Shown here: positions 1 to 8,377 of the stretch, in pieces
How positions within the stretch are numbered: the stretch's first letter is position 1
Layout of the letters: each line of letters opens with the position of its first letter
From: Streptomyces marincola
GTDB taxonomy: Bacteria > Actinomycetota > Actinomycetes > Streptomycetales > Streptomycetaceae
Direction: 5' to 3'
Assembly (NCBI RefSeq): GCF_020410765.1
Contig: NZ_CP084541.1
Location: 3,538,501-3,602,500, forward strand
Length of the DNA stretch: 64,000 nt
Translations under genes and position numbers: made by a program
Notes under the pieces: generated by a model
What the model was told of the DNA's origin: nothing
Databases searched by the model: none
What the model saw: only the letters and a program-made list of their open reading frames with translations

Positions 1-945
1 CAGCGGGGCCTGCCCCGCGGCACGCACGGCGTCGCAGTTCTCGTAGTAGGCGGAGCCGGGCGCTTCCTCTTCGTCTTCCGGTTCTTCGATCGGGTCGGGA
101 ATCGGGTCGGGAACCGAAGGGGTGGGGACCGGAGGGGGATCTGGGCGCAGTTCCGCGTACTGGGCGTCCGGGCACTCTGTGCGCGGCTCGGTCAGTGACA
201 GGAGCACACGCACCTCTTCCGGCGCCCGGACTTCTTCGCCCCCGTGCGGATTCTGGAAACACACCACCCAGTCGCGGTGGTCCTCCGGCAATTCGACGTC
301 GCTGTACGCGCTGTCGGCCTCGATGTCGGTCAGGCCGGATCGGCTCATGAGGTCCGCGGCATCAGAATAGGTCATGGTGATGACGCCTGGGACCGGCGGA
401 TATTCGATGGCGAGGCCATCGGCCTCCGGGCAGGGGTGCCCATCGCGTACTACGGCGAAGTCGATGGTGGCGTCCGGTGCGGCTTCCGTCCCGGCTTCCG
501 GGTTCTGGAAGCAGACGACCCAGTTGCTGTCGTCCCATTGGCCCGCGTCGCCTTCCGTGGCGTCGTGCGACAGGGGCGTATATCCGGAATCGGAAGCCGC
601 TGCCCGCGCGTCCGCGAGGTTCTGGCCCGTGTAGTCCGGCACCGACCTGGATGGTTCCTCGGTTTCTTCCGGAGCCTCCTGGGCAGTGGTCTCCCTGTCG
701 CTCACCGCCTCGGCGGCGTTGTTCTTCTCCTCCTCGCCCGACGGCGCGGAACCCAGTACGTAGAGGAACCAGATCGCTGACAGGGCAGTGGCGATGATCT
801 TCTTCTGCCTTGGCCAACGGCTCAGCCACGTCAGCACGATGCCGACGGGAGAAAAGACGACCAGGGCGGTGATGATCAAAGCCGGATGCTGCCATTTCGG
901 CCGCGCCGGTAAGGGGAGTGGTGGCGAGGGTGGTGGCGTGTGCAC
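1..945 (-). CDS. PASTA-like / excalibur membrane protein, C-terminus cut by window edge
   Basis: The frame is open from a stop at 976-978 down to base 1, so the gene runs off the window. Visible order: a proline-rich N-terminus, two hydrophobic helices separated by a basic loop (LTWLSRWPRQKK), a PASTA-like module beginning VPDYTGQNLADAR, two repeats that each end in a WVVCFQNP element (about codons 140 and 220), a Pro/Glu/Asp-rich linker, and at the very edge YYENCDAVRAAGQAPL, which is the start of an excalibur Ca-binding domain. The second half should lie outside the membrane. The start is uncertain: GTG at 945 has only a weak AGAAAG 11 nt upstream, and TTG at 954 is possible. Family members are known in Streptomyces; the ligand is not known. 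Confidence 0.75.
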   Translation of the reverse strand, partial: MHTPPPSPPLPLPARPKWQHPALIITALVVFSPVGIVLTWLSRWPRQKKIIATALSAIWFLYVLGSAPSGEEEKNNAAEAVSDRETTAQEAPEETEEPSRSVPDYTGQNLADARAAASDSGYTPLSHDATEGDAGQWDDSNWVVCFQNPEAGTEAAPDATIDFAVVRDGHPCPEADGLAIEYPPVPGVITMTYSDAADLMSRSGLTDIEADSAYSDVELPEDHRDWVVCFQNPHGGEEVRAPEEVRVLLSLTEPRTECPDAQYAELRPDPPPVPTPSVPDPIPDPIEEPEDEEEAPGSAYYENCDAVRAAGQAPL

Positions 946-1440
946 GGGTGTCAATGCTTTCTGTGCAGTCGGGGATCACTTCGAACGAGGAACGCTACCT
1001 GACGTGCGGCAACGGAACGGGCGCTTTGCGGAAGTGGGGGGCGAAACCGAGTGGGGTGACCGCGCTCGGCCTGCCGGATGCCCATCGGCACGCCACCGCC
1101 GACTGCCCCTGCGCCTGTCGCCTCCGGGCGGATTTCCCCGATGAGCGAGAGTGAAGGCCCCGTGGCGGCAACCCCTCCTTTCCAGGTCTGTTTTCGCGGC
1201 CCCCGACACCCGACGCGTCCCGTGAGCTGGGCTGCTGCGGCGACCGTCGGAACCGGGGAAAAGCGGAGCGGGGCTTTCCTCGCGAGTGCGGCAGCGAAGT
1301 AGTGCAACGGCGGCCGCGGTGGCGTTTCCGGCGTCCGCCCGGCGCGGTGGAAACCGCGTGGCCGCCCGCGCCGTCTCTCCTGTCGTCACCCGGGCGAACG
1401 GGCTGCTGTTCGCCCTCCCAGCCACATCCCTGGAGGCCCC
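946..1440. other. intergenic, no gene seen
   Basis: About 495 bp between a leftward and a rightward gene, so it should hold divergent promoters. I find no convincing coding frame, tRNA or strong hairpin. A GGAGG at 1432-1436 belongs to the next gene. Confidence 0.5.
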
Positions 1441-1953
1441 GTGGCCATGGTCGGCCTGTTCTGGATCACCGAGGACTCCGTGTACCTGGGGGCCGAGCCC
1501 GCGGGCACGGCGTCCGGGGTGCGGCTGACGGAAGAGGGCGTCGAGAGGCTGGGGGCCGGCCGTGAGGCGTTCTGGAGCTGGCCCGAGGTGCGGCGCATCG
1601 ACGTCCGCGACGTGCCCGTGCGGTCCGCCCCCCGGCGCCTGGTGTCCATGGCCTTCGAAACGCTGTACGCGGCGGTGACGGGCGACGGCGAGCATCCGCC
1701 GGCCTGGACCGTGCGCGTGGAGACGGCGGACGGCGCCGCCGAGGTTGAGGTGCACGCGGCTGTCACCGGCGGAAGGTACACGCCCGACGAGTACGAGCTT
1801 TCCCGCACGGTCCTCGGCCGGCTCGCCGGCGGGGGCACGACCGTCGGCGACCTCGTCGCGTGGCGCCTCGACCGGCCGACGGGCGACTCCCCGCCGCGCG
1901 GGGAACGCGAGGCGCTCCTGCGCACGTGGGCCGGCCCGCGGGACATGCCCTGA
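1441..1953 (+). CDS. conserved hypothetical protein, 170 aa
   Basis: Cytoplasmic-looking protein of mixed alpha/beta character, with no signal peptide or membrane segment. It opens with VGLFWITEDSVYLGAEP, a start I associate with conserved streptomycete proteins of unknown function; the middle (EAFWSWPEVRRIDVRDVPV) looks like a beta-rich PH-like region that reads a value and a threshold, but this is only an impression. RBS GGAGG lies 4 nt before GTG 1441 and 10 nt before ATG 1447; either could be the start. It stands alone between an intergenic region and the coiled-coil/WXG operon. No function is proposed. Confidence 0.7.
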   Translation: MAMVGLFWITEDSVYLGAEPAGTASGVRLTEEGVERLGAGREAFWSWPEVRRIDVRDVPVRSAPRRLVSMAFETLYAAVTGDGEHPPAWTVRVETADGAAEVEVHAAVTGGRYTPDEYELSRTVLGRLAGGGTTVGDLVAWRLDRPTGDSPPRGEREALLRTWAGPRDMP

Positions 1954-2114
1954 GCGCTCCGTGGCCGGCGAGGCGCCCCTGAGGGCGTCCGCGCGCCTGA
2001 TCGCACGCGCAGGAGCGGGCCGTTGCGCGAAGTTCGTGGATGTTCGCACCCTCACCTCGCCGCGTACTATCGACGGAACGATCTGTGCGGTTCGCGACAT
2101 GGGGGAGGCGCTTC

Positions 2115-2600
2115 GTGGGGTCGTTCGACGAGGAATGGGCGCAGTTGCAGGCCGCCGCCCGCGAGGAGCAGCTGGCCACCCGGCTCAACACGTCCGAGGG
2201 CGGCGGGGCCGGCGGCGTGGGACCGTCCGACGGGCTCACGGCCCGCACCGAGGCGCAACGCCGGGCGGCTGACCTTTTGGAGACGGAGATCCTGCCCGAC
2301 GCGCGCCGGGAGGGCGACCGGCCGGTCGACGATCTCGACCAGGCGGCCGGCCGGATGAGCGGCTGGGCCTGCGCGGCGGGACTCAGAACGGCGTCCGAGG
2401 TCTGGGCAGGCAAGGTCGAGCGGCTGACGAACCAGCTCAGGGCCGAGGCGGACGCGTTGCGCGACGTGGCGACGGGGTTCGTCGGCGGCGAGCTGGAGAC
2501 CATGCACCAGTTCGGGCAGCTCGGGTACTACAGCCCCTACGGCCAGATCGGTCCGTACGCCGGCGGTATGCCGGGTTCGGGACTCGACGGGATCGAGTGA
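2115..2600 (+). CDS. small helical protein, first gene of WXG100-like operon
   Basis: 161-aa, largely helical protein (FDEEWAQLQAAAREEQ at the N-terminus, a Leu/Glu/Arg-rich middle, GlyTyr-rich tail GQLGYYSPYGQIGPYAGG). The start GTG 2115 is chosen because GGGGGAGG lies 6 nt upstream; the frame stays open further upstream but without a ribosome site. The next gene begins 3 nt after its stop. Such a protein directly before a large WXG100-like protein is a recurring actinobacterial arrangement, where the small one may be a partner or chaperone of the large one; that role is inferred from position and helical content only. Confidence 0.75.
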   Translation: MGSFDEEWAQLQAAAREEQLATRLNTSEGGGAGGVGPSDGLTARTEAQRRAADLLETEILPDARREGDRPVDDLDQAAGRMSGWACAAGLRTASEVWAGKVERLTNQLRAEADALRDVATGFVGGELETMHQFGQLGYYSPYGQIGPYAGGMPGSGLDGIE

Positions 2601-2603
2601 GCC

Positions 2604-4841
2604 GTGCCGACCTACGCCGAGATCATGGAGCAGGAGTTCGCCGCGCTGGAGGCGGCGGCGGTCGAACTGGACGCCGCGGCTGACGGGTTCGAGAACGTCG
2701 CGACCGACTACCGGCGCGACGTGGCCTCCGTTCCTGGCCATGAGGAGCTGTGGACCGGGCAGAGCGCGCAGGCGGCGTCCTTCCAGTTCTCCGTGACGGA
2801 ACAGGAGCTCGACGCGGCCCAAGCCGAGGCCCGCGCGCTCGCGGGGCTGCTCAGGGACGGCAAGGGCGAGCTGACGCGCATGCGCGACCAGCTGAAGGCG
2901 GTCGTCGAGGATGCCAGGGCGGCGGGGTACGAGGTCACGGGCGAGGGCCGCGTCCTGATGAATCCCGACTGGCCGAACGATACGGAGCTGGAACGGCTCA
3001 ACCAGGTGCGGGCCGAGTGGCAGGCGCAACTCGACCGCGCCGTGGAGGCCGTGGGCCAGGCGGACGAGAGCCTGCACCTGGCCCTGGCCCGTTTCACGGC
3101 AGAGAACGACGGCAGGCGTGCGGGCATCTTCAACGGCGCGGCAGACGACACCGCCGACGAAGTCCTCGCGGCTCGCGCCCAGGAGCTGAGCGGCAAGCTC
3201 GCGGCGGGCGAGGAACTGTCCGCGGAGGAACGGGCCGAGCTGCTCCGCCTGCTGGAACTTGAGGCGCACGATCCGGAGTTCGCTCGCGAACTGCTGGACG
3301 GCATCGGCGGCGAGGGATTCGTTGCCCTGGCGGCCCAGGTCGCCGGGCAGGGCGTCGGCGGCGAGGGCGACGACGCGCGCGACTTCGTCGTGCTCGGAGA
3401 CCACCTGCGGACGCTGCTCGCGACGGGCACCGACGTCCCGAACCTCCAGGGGTTCGAGCACGGCCAGTGGGGGCGCACCGAACAGGGCCGTTTCTACGAG
3501 CAGTTCATGAACGAGCTGAACGAGGCCGGACGGGCCGAGTACGAGGTGACCGGGCTGACGGACACGGACGTGCGCGGCTACCAGCTCATCGCCAGCATCA
3601 TGAACTCCGGGGAGGCGGACTTCTCGTCACGCGTCCTGCACGACCTCGCCGACGGCGTCCGCGCCGCCGAGGACCCCGCCATGGGGGGCGACCCGGGTAT
3701 CTGGTCGCAGGGCTGGGACGCGGCAGGGCTCGACGGACTGGACGACGCGGATCTGGCCTGGTTCGCCGTCGACCCCATGGACACGATGCTCGGCATCATG
3801 GCGCAGGAGCCGGGAACGGCCGCGTCCTACCTCGACCCCGCGGGCGACAACGGGCGGCTGGAGTACCTGATCGACGACCGCGAGTGGTCGCACATGTCCT
3901 TGTACGTCGCGCCGACGCGGGACGTCGACGTGCCGACCGGGCAGGACGGCTTCGGCGCGGCCCTCCAGGCCGCGACGACGGGCGTCCCGGCCGGCGAACT
4001 ACCCCGCCAACTGCACCTGACGGAGCGGGGCGACCGGATCATGGAGCTGGCGTACGGGAAGTTCTCGGAGAACGACGCCGCGCTGATCGCGGACGGCGGA
4101 GCCTTCGCCTCCCTGCGCCCCGAACTGGCCCGCATGACCGGCGCCTACATGGCGGATGTCCAATTCGCGCTCAGCGACATGGAAATTCATCCGGCGCCGC
4201 GAGGGCTAAATGGTTTGGAAGCCCCGGAAGTGACCAGTTTTTTGATGCAGTTGGCACGGGATCCGGAAGCATATGGCATCGTCACCGGGGCACAACAGGC
4301 GTACTCTGCCCTCGCCGTACAGGACGTGCTGCTCGACGACGAACGGTCGCCGAGGGCCAGTCTGAACAATGCTGTGCAAAATGCCCTCGCGCCAGGGGCG
4401 CAGGTGGCGGGCGTGCTCAGCGCAGGGAGAGCGGACGCCGTCTATGACCTCGGTGTAGCGGGCGACCAGGAGCACAATGAGCGAGTCGACATGATTGAGT
4501 CGTGGACCGAGGTCATCCTCGAGGAGGGTGTCGGGCGTATCGCTGAGCGATTCCCTGTCGCCGGCCCGGTAATCGAATGGGGAGTCGGTGAGCTGTCCGG
4601 CAGCATCTTCTCCACCTTCGAACGCGACAACAGTGACGAAGCGGCCGAGGAAGCGGCAGATGGTTATTATCAGGACTATCTCTCCGCCAGAGAGGCGGCG
4701 AATAATGCGGTGACCATTGCGGCGGGAGGCGACGAAAGTTTGGCCAGGGATTTGCGTAACGACGCAGACGACGCAGTGCGGAACCATTTCAGGCCCACGC
4801 CGGAATGGGATGCGTCCAACGTGGAAAGGGCGGGGGAATGA
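2604..4841 (+). CDS. large WXG100-like helical protein, 745 aa
   Basis: The N-terminal ~100 residues (YAEIMEQEFAALEAAAVELD ... ELWTGQSAQAA) look like the helical hairpin of WXG100/ESX substrates, with WTGQ in the turn. Then follow a long helical part, an alpha-rich middle with many Asp-Gly turns, and a hydrophobic stretch near residues 650-675 (RFPVAGPVIEWGVGELSG). No Sec signal is present, consistent with (but not proving) type VII export. Codon use changes: my hand count gives about 76% GC at 3901-4020 but about 57% at 4141-4260 and 4621-4740. This suggests that the last ~230 codons were exchanged. It follows the small helical gene by 3 nt and overlaps the lipoprotein gene by ATGA. A polymorphic-toxin reading is possible but no toxin fold is recognised. 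Confidence 0.75.
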   Translation: MPTYAEIMEQEFAALEAAAVELDAAADGFENVATDYRRDVASVPGHEELWTGQSAQAASFQFSVTEQELDAAQAEARALAGLLRDGKGELTRMRDQLKAVVEDARAAGYEVTGEGRVLMNPDWPNDTELERLNQVRAEWQAQLDRAVEAVGQADESLHLALARFTAENDGRRAGIFNGAADDTADEVLAARAQELSGKLAAGEELSAEERAELLRLLELEAHDPEFARELLDGIGGEGFVALAAQVAGQGVGGEGDDARDFVVLGDHLRTLLATGTDVPNLQGFEHGQWGRTEQGRFYEQFMNELNEAGRAEYEVTGLTDTDVRGYQLIASIMNSGEADFSSRVLHDLADGVRAAEDPAMGGDPGIWSQGWDAAGLDGLDDADLAWFAVDPMDTMLGIMAQEPGTAASYLDPAGDNGRLEYLIDDREWSHMSLYVAPTRDVDVPTGQDGFGAALQAATTGVPAGELPRQLHLTERGDRIMELAYGKFSENDAALIADGGAFASLRPELARMTGAYMADVQFALSDMEIHPAPRGLNGLEAPEVTSFLMQLARDPEAYGIVTGAQQAYSALAVQDVLLDDERSPRASLNNAVQNALAPGAQVAGVLSAGRADAVYDLGVAGDQEHNERVDMIESWTEVILEEGVGRIAERFPVAGPVIEWGVGELSGSIFSTFERDNSDEAAEEAADGYYQDYLSAREAANNAVTIAAGGDESLARDLRNDADDAVRNHFRPTPEWDASNVERAGE

Positions 4842-5419
4842 TTTCCGCGCGGCGAAGCGCACGCCCCAAGGCAGCTGCGGTGACTTCGATGGTGTCGTTG
4901 TGGCTGATCGTGGGGTGCAGCAGCGGCCCCTCTGAGCGAGAGTACGCGCTCCCAGCCGACCTGTGTGATGTGGCCATGTCCGAAGACTTGTACCGTCCCC
5001 TGTTTCCTCCTGGTACTGAGCTCAACGTACTGCAATCCTTCTCGGATGCCGAAGGGGGTGCCACGCGGGCCTGCCGGTTGTCCGTGGATGGCGAACTGAT
5101 CCTGTACGCCCAGGCCACGGGGCGCGATGATTTCGAGGCGGCCGTCACAGCACACGACCTGGATGTCGACTTGGTGGACGCGCAATCAGTTGCGGGTGAG
5201 TTCGAAGCCGTGGCGTGGCCCCAGGTGGCCATGGCGACCGCGCCGTGCGCCGTGCCCGGCACCTTGGACGACAATGTCATCGACACCCTCACCCTCGTTG
5301 TCGAGGCCGAGCACCCCGGGGACGACGACGAGTCGCGGGAGGTGTTGTCGCGGGTGATCCAGCCGCTGTTCGCGGGCGTGCTTGAGATGACGCCGTGCGA
5401 GGAGAACGCCTCGCGCTGA
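4838..5419 (+). CDS. putative lipoprotein, 193 aa
   Basis: The ATG sits in an ATGA overlap with the stop of the large WXG-like gene, after a purine run GGGCGGGGGA, so the pair is translationally coupled. The N-terminus has basic residues, a hydrophobic segment and a lipobox (LIVGC-SS, Cys at residue 28), followed by a Ser/Pro linker: a class II signal peptide. The mature part contains three further cysteines (around ADLCDV, TRACRL, TAPCAV and TPCEE) and resembles Streptomyces lipoproteins of the DUF3558 type, but I cannot confirm the family. Its base composition is low for the window, like the 3' end of the preceding gene, so the two may have been acquired together. An immunity or partner role is inference from position. 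Confidence 0.75.
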   Translation: MISARRSARPKAAAVTSMVSLWLIVGCSSGPSEREYALPADLCDVAMSEDLYRPLFPPGTELNVLQSFSDAEGGATRACRLSVDGELILYAQATGRDDFEAAVTAHDLDVDLVDAQSVAGEFEAVAWPQVAMATAPCAVPGTLDDNVIDTLTLVVEAEHPGDDDESREVLSRVIQPLFAGVLEMTPCEENASR

Positions 5420-5423
5420 GTGG

Positions 5424-5660
5424 TCAACGGCCGTGGCGTGCGCGGCGGTTCAGTTCGGCGACGCGGGCGCGCAGGGAGGCGGAGACGGGCAGCGGGGTGA
5501 GGTCTTCCGGGCGCGCCGCCCATTCCGTGCCGCCGCCCGGGGGGCGCAGCCACACGGCGCCGTGGAAGTGGGCCACCACGCGTCCGATGCGGTCGCGCGC
5601 CGCGTCGTGGGCCATCGTGCCGACGTCCGGGGTGGCGGGGGAGTGCGGGTTCACTGTCAT
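5424..5660 (-). CDS. conserved small protein, 78 aa
   Basis: Soluble 78-residue protein with the pattern VGTMAHDAARDRIGRVVAHF, a WLRPPGGGTEW strand pair and a basic C-terminus. I recognise this as a widespread small streptomycete protein family of unknown function (the motif DVGT.A.D..RDR.G.V is typical). GGAG lies 7 nt before the ATG. It is convergent with the lipoprotein gene (4 bp between stops) and upstream neighbours on the same strand start 80 bp away. No membrane segment, signal or metal site is visible. Confidence 0.75.
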   Translation of the reverse strand: MTVNPHSPATPDVGTMAHDAARDRIGRVVAHFHGAVWLRPPGGGTEWAARPEDLTPLPVSASLRARVAELNRRARHGR

Positions 5661-5742
5661 GGCCTGTCTCCGGGCTGCGGAGGAGTCCCTACGCTGTTGC
5701 CCTTGCCCCGCCTGCGGCGGGGGGAAATGTCCGGAGCGATAC

Positions 5743-6402
5743 TCAGAGCGAAATTTGAGGTTGCGTCCGGGCCAGCCGGTGGATCAGGCCGACGGCCGCG
5801 TCGAGCGCGGCGGTCTCCTCGGAGCTCATGGCCGGGTCGGCGGCACGGCGTTCCGCGGCTGCGGGCAGGTGCTCCGTCACCGGGCCGTCGAACGCGTGGA
5901 GCAGGGCCACCAGCACGGGTTCCACTCGCGGAAGGCTGCCCACCGCCGCTTGGGCGAGGATGAGGGCCGACATGGCGCGGTCGAGGCCGGGTGGGCCGGT
6001 CTCCGCGTTGCACCAGTCGATGACGACCGGCCCGCGCGGGGTGAGCACGACGTTGTCCGGGTGCAGGTCCAGGTGCACGGTGCGGCCCGGCGGCGCGTGC
6101 AGCCGGTGCAGCAGGCCGGCCAGGGTGGCGCCCACGCGCGGCGCGGGTTCGCCGCCGGTCAGCAGGGCGTGCAGCAGGGTGGGCCCTTCGAGTCGTTCCA
6201 TCACGAGGTCGCAGGGCCGGGGCGCGGCCTCCGGGTGAACGGCGGGGACGGGGTAGCCGTGCGCAACGAGGCGCGCCATGAGGGCGGCCTCGCCGGTGGC
6301 GTCCGTGCCGTCGCGGTAGCGGCGCAGAACGAGTCCCGGTGCGCCCTCGACCGCGTACACGTCCGCACTGCGCCCGGTGCCGATCAGCTCGCCCGTTCTC
6401 AT
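5743..6402 (-). CDS. APH-type phosphotransferase family protein, 219 aa
   Basis: Small kinase-like protein of the APH/choline kinase superfamily. Visible: a glycine-rich start LIGTGRSADVY, a lysine-equivalent strand LVLRRYRDG, a hinge MERLEGPTLL, the catalytic loop HLDLHPDNVVL (His110, Asp112, Asn117) and the metal-binding VVIDWCN (Asp129). The protein is shorter than antibiotic-inactivating APHs (about 260-300 aa) and lacks most of the C-terminal helical lobe, so substrate is unknown; small-molecule phosphorylation is the likely reaction. Same strand as the glycosylase and F420 oxidoreductase genes upstream, with 22 bp between, so it may be the third gene of that unit. Confidence 0.85.
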   Translation of the reverse strand: MRTGELIGTGRSADVYAVEGAPGLVLRRYRDGTDATGEAALMARLVAHGYPVPAVHPEAAPRPCDLVMERLEGPTLLHALLTGGEPAPRVGATLAGLLHRLHAPPGRTVHLDLHPDNVVLTPRGPVVIDWCNAETGPPGLDRAMSALILAQAAVGSLPRVEPVLVALLHAFDGPVTEHLPAAAERRAADPAMSSEETAALDAAVGLIHRLARTQPQISL

Positions 6403-6424
6403 CCGCCCACTGTACGGCGGCGGT

Positions 6425-6997
6425 TCAGCTCCGGCCGCGTTTGGCTTCCTGCTTGGTCGCGCGCACCCGGGCGAGCGATTCCGGCCCTGTGATGTCGGCG
6501 ACGGAACGGTAGGACCCCTCCTCGCCGTACGCCCCCGCGGCCTCGCGCCAGCCCTGCGGCGTGACGCCGAGCCGCTTGCCGAGCAGCGCGACGAGGATCT
6601 GCGCCTTCTGCTTGCCGAAGCCGGGCAGCGCGTTGACCCGTTTCAGCAGGTCAGCTCCGGTGTCCGCGTCGCGCCACAGCGCCTCCGCGTCCCCGTCGTA
6701 GTGCTCGACGAGGTACTGGCACAGCTGCTGGACGCGCTTGGCCATGGCGGCGGGGAAGCGGTGCACGGCGGGTTTCGCGGCGAGCACGGCCTCGAACTCC
6801 TCGGGCGGGCAGGCCGCGATCTCGCGGGCGTCGAGGTCGTCGCGGCCGAGGCGGTCGGCGATGGTGCGGGGCCCGGCGAACGCCCGTTCCATCGGAATCT
6901 GCTGGTCGAGGAGCATGCCGACGAGCGCGGCGAGCGGGCTGCGGCCGAGCAGCTCGTCGGCGTCCTCTTGCTGGGCGAGCCGGAGGGTGCGGTTCAT
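6425..6997 (-). CDS. HhH-GPD-type DNA base excision repair protein
   Basis: 190-aa protein of the HhH-GPD superfamily that scans DNA for damaged bases. It has the start GMLLDQQIPMERAF seen in actinobacterial members, a helix-hairpin-helix LPGFGKQKA (residues 124-132) that grips the phosphate backbone, and a C-terminal helix region ending in basic residues. The usual catalytic Asp that follows the GPD motif is not obvious, so whether it is a full glycosylase or an accessory factor cannot be told. ATG follows directly on the TGA of the F420 oxidoreductase gene, so the two are cotranscribed. Confidence 0.85.
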   Translation of the reverse strand: MNRTLRLAQQEDADELLGRSPLAALVGMLLDQQIPMERAFAGPRTIADRLGRDDLDAREIAACPPEEFEAVLAAKPAVHRFPAAMAKRVQQLCQYLVEHYDGDAEALWRDADTGADLLKRVNALPGFGKQKAQILVALLGKRLGVTPQGWREAAGAYGEEGSYRSVADITGPESLARVRATKQEAKRGRS

Positions 6998-7897
6998 TCA
7001 CCCATCATGACCGCTGAGCCCGAAGCCGTCGGCGAGGTCGCGGAACGCGCCGAGCGGGATGTCGTGCATGGGGTCGGCCGTCACGACCTGGAGGCAGAGG
7101 TGGTCCGCGCCGGCGTCCAGGTACTCGTGCGCGCGGGCGCGCACGGTGTCCACGCTCCCGAGCGCGAACACCGCGTCGAGCAACCGGTCGCTGCCGCCGT
7201 CGCGGTAGTCCGCGTCGTCGAAGCCGAGGCGGCTGAGGTTGTTGGTGTAATTGGGGAGCCGCAGGTAGAACGCCAGGTACTCGCGTGCGGTGGCGCGGGC
7301 CCGCGCCGGGTCGTCGTCGAGCACGACCTTCAGCTCGGGGGCGAGCAGCGCCTCGGCGCCGAGCGTGGCGCGGGCCTGCGCCGTGTGCTCCGCCGTGACG
7401 AGGTAGGGGTGTGCGCCGGCGGCGCGGTCGGCCGAGAGCCGGAGCATGCGCGGGCCGAGCGCGGCGAGCACGCGCCGGTCGGCGGGGACGGGCGTGCCGG
7501 CGGCGTCGAGCGCCGCCAGGTAGTCGGTCATCGCCGTGAACGGCCGCTGGTAGCGCGGGGTCGCCGCGCTGTGGCTGACGCCGAGGCCGAGGACGAAACG
7601 ATTGCCGTGCGCCTCGTTGATCTGCGCGAACTCGGCCGCGACGGTCTCGGGCGCGTGGTCCCAGATGCTGAGGATGCCGGTGACGACCGTCAGCCGCGAG
7701 GTGGCTTCGAGCAGCGGGATGGCCTGGGCGACGCCGGGGCTGCCGCCGAGCCAGACGGCGTCGTAGCCGAGGCTCTCCAGTTCGGCGGCGGCGTCGGCGA
7801 TGACGCCGCGGCGGGCGGGATCCGTCGAGTTGAGCGCGCCGCTCCAGATGCCGATGCGGCCGAGGTCGTGGGCGAGCGCGGAACGTGTGGTGTCCAT
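6998..7897 (-). CDS. LLM-class F420-dependent oxidoreductase
   Basis: 299-aa TIM-barrel protein of the luciferase-like monooxygenase family that uses coenzyme F420 in place of FMN. Evidence: LGRIGIWSGALN at the first strand, AAAELESLGYDAVWLGGSPG (residues about 28-47), the RLTVVTGILSIW strand, NRFVLGLGVSHSA with the F420-phosphate region, and GADHLCLQVVTADP at the last strand. It matches the actinobacterial TIGR03620-like subfamily. The frame extends 75 nt upstream of ATG 7897 but with non-typical sequence; no strong RBS is visible for either choice. It ends exactly where the glycosylase gene starts. Confidence 0.85.
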   Translation of the reverse strand: MDTTRSALAHDLGRIGIWSGALNSTDPARRGVIADAAAELESLGYDAVWLGGSPGVAQAIPLLEATSRLTVVTGILSIWDHAPETVAAEFAQINEAHGNRFVLGLGVSHSAATPRYQRPFTAMTDYLAALDAAGTPVPADRRVLAALGPRMLRLSADRAAGAHPYLVTAEHTAQARATLGAEALLAPELKVVLDDDPARARATAREYLAFYLRLPNYTNNLSRLGFDDADYRDGGSDRLLDAVFALGSVDTVRARAHEYLDAGADHLCLQVVTADPMHDIPLGAFRDLADGFGLSGHDG

Positions 7898-8077
7898 GCG
7901 GGCGAAACGGGTCGGCAGCCGGCGCTTATTCCGGTGACACGGCGTCACGTTTTCCTTTGGCGGGCATGCCACCCGGACGGCGTACGTCGGCGCGCGTGGC
8001 CGGTTCCCTTCGCCTCTTCGCGCGGGGCGCAGGACCGGTTGCGGGCGCGCGTGGCGCGTTCGCTAAGGTCGGCAGGC

Positions 8078-8305
8078 ATGGCCCACAATCCGCACGCCCC
8101 TCAGCCGCCGCAGGGTCCCCAGGAACCCGATCCGGCCGGCAGCACGCAGATGTTCCAGGCGTTTGTCAACGACAGCGGCACCGCGCCGCGACAGGCCACC
8201 CCGGCGGCGCCGCCTCCGTCGAGCGGTCCGCGTTCCGGTGTGATCATCGGTGTCGTCGTCGCGGTCGTCGTGATCGCCGTCGTGGCCTGGCTGGCCCTCG
8301 GCTGA
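8078..8305 (+). CDS. small C-terminally anchored membrane protein, 75 aa
   Basis: A Pro/Gln-rich hydrophilic half (HAPQPPQGPQEPDPAGSTQM), a short helix MFQAFVND, then a single C-terminal membrane helix VIIGVVVAVVVIAVVAWLAL with almost nothing after it: a tail-anchored topology with the N-terminus probably in the cytoplasm. The start ATG follows GTCGGCAGGC. It is divergent from the F420 gene with 180 bp between and convergent with the sigma gene cluster. I know similar small proteins from Streptomyces but no function. Confidence 0.7.
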   Translation: MAHNPHAPQPPQGPQEPDPAGSTQMFQAFVNDSGTAPRQATPAAPPPSSGPRSGVIIGVVVAVVVIAVVAWLALG

Positions 8306-8377
8306 CGTGCGCGGCGGGCCCGTTGGGAGCGCCGCGTGTTCTCCCGGGACCGGCGGTCGGCGCCGGCCCGGGCCTTC

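Noticed and set aside
5743..6402. Aminoglycoside resistance gene
   Set aside because: Kinase motifs fit the superfamily but the protein is short and lacks the C-terminal drug-binding lobe, so a resistance call is not supported.
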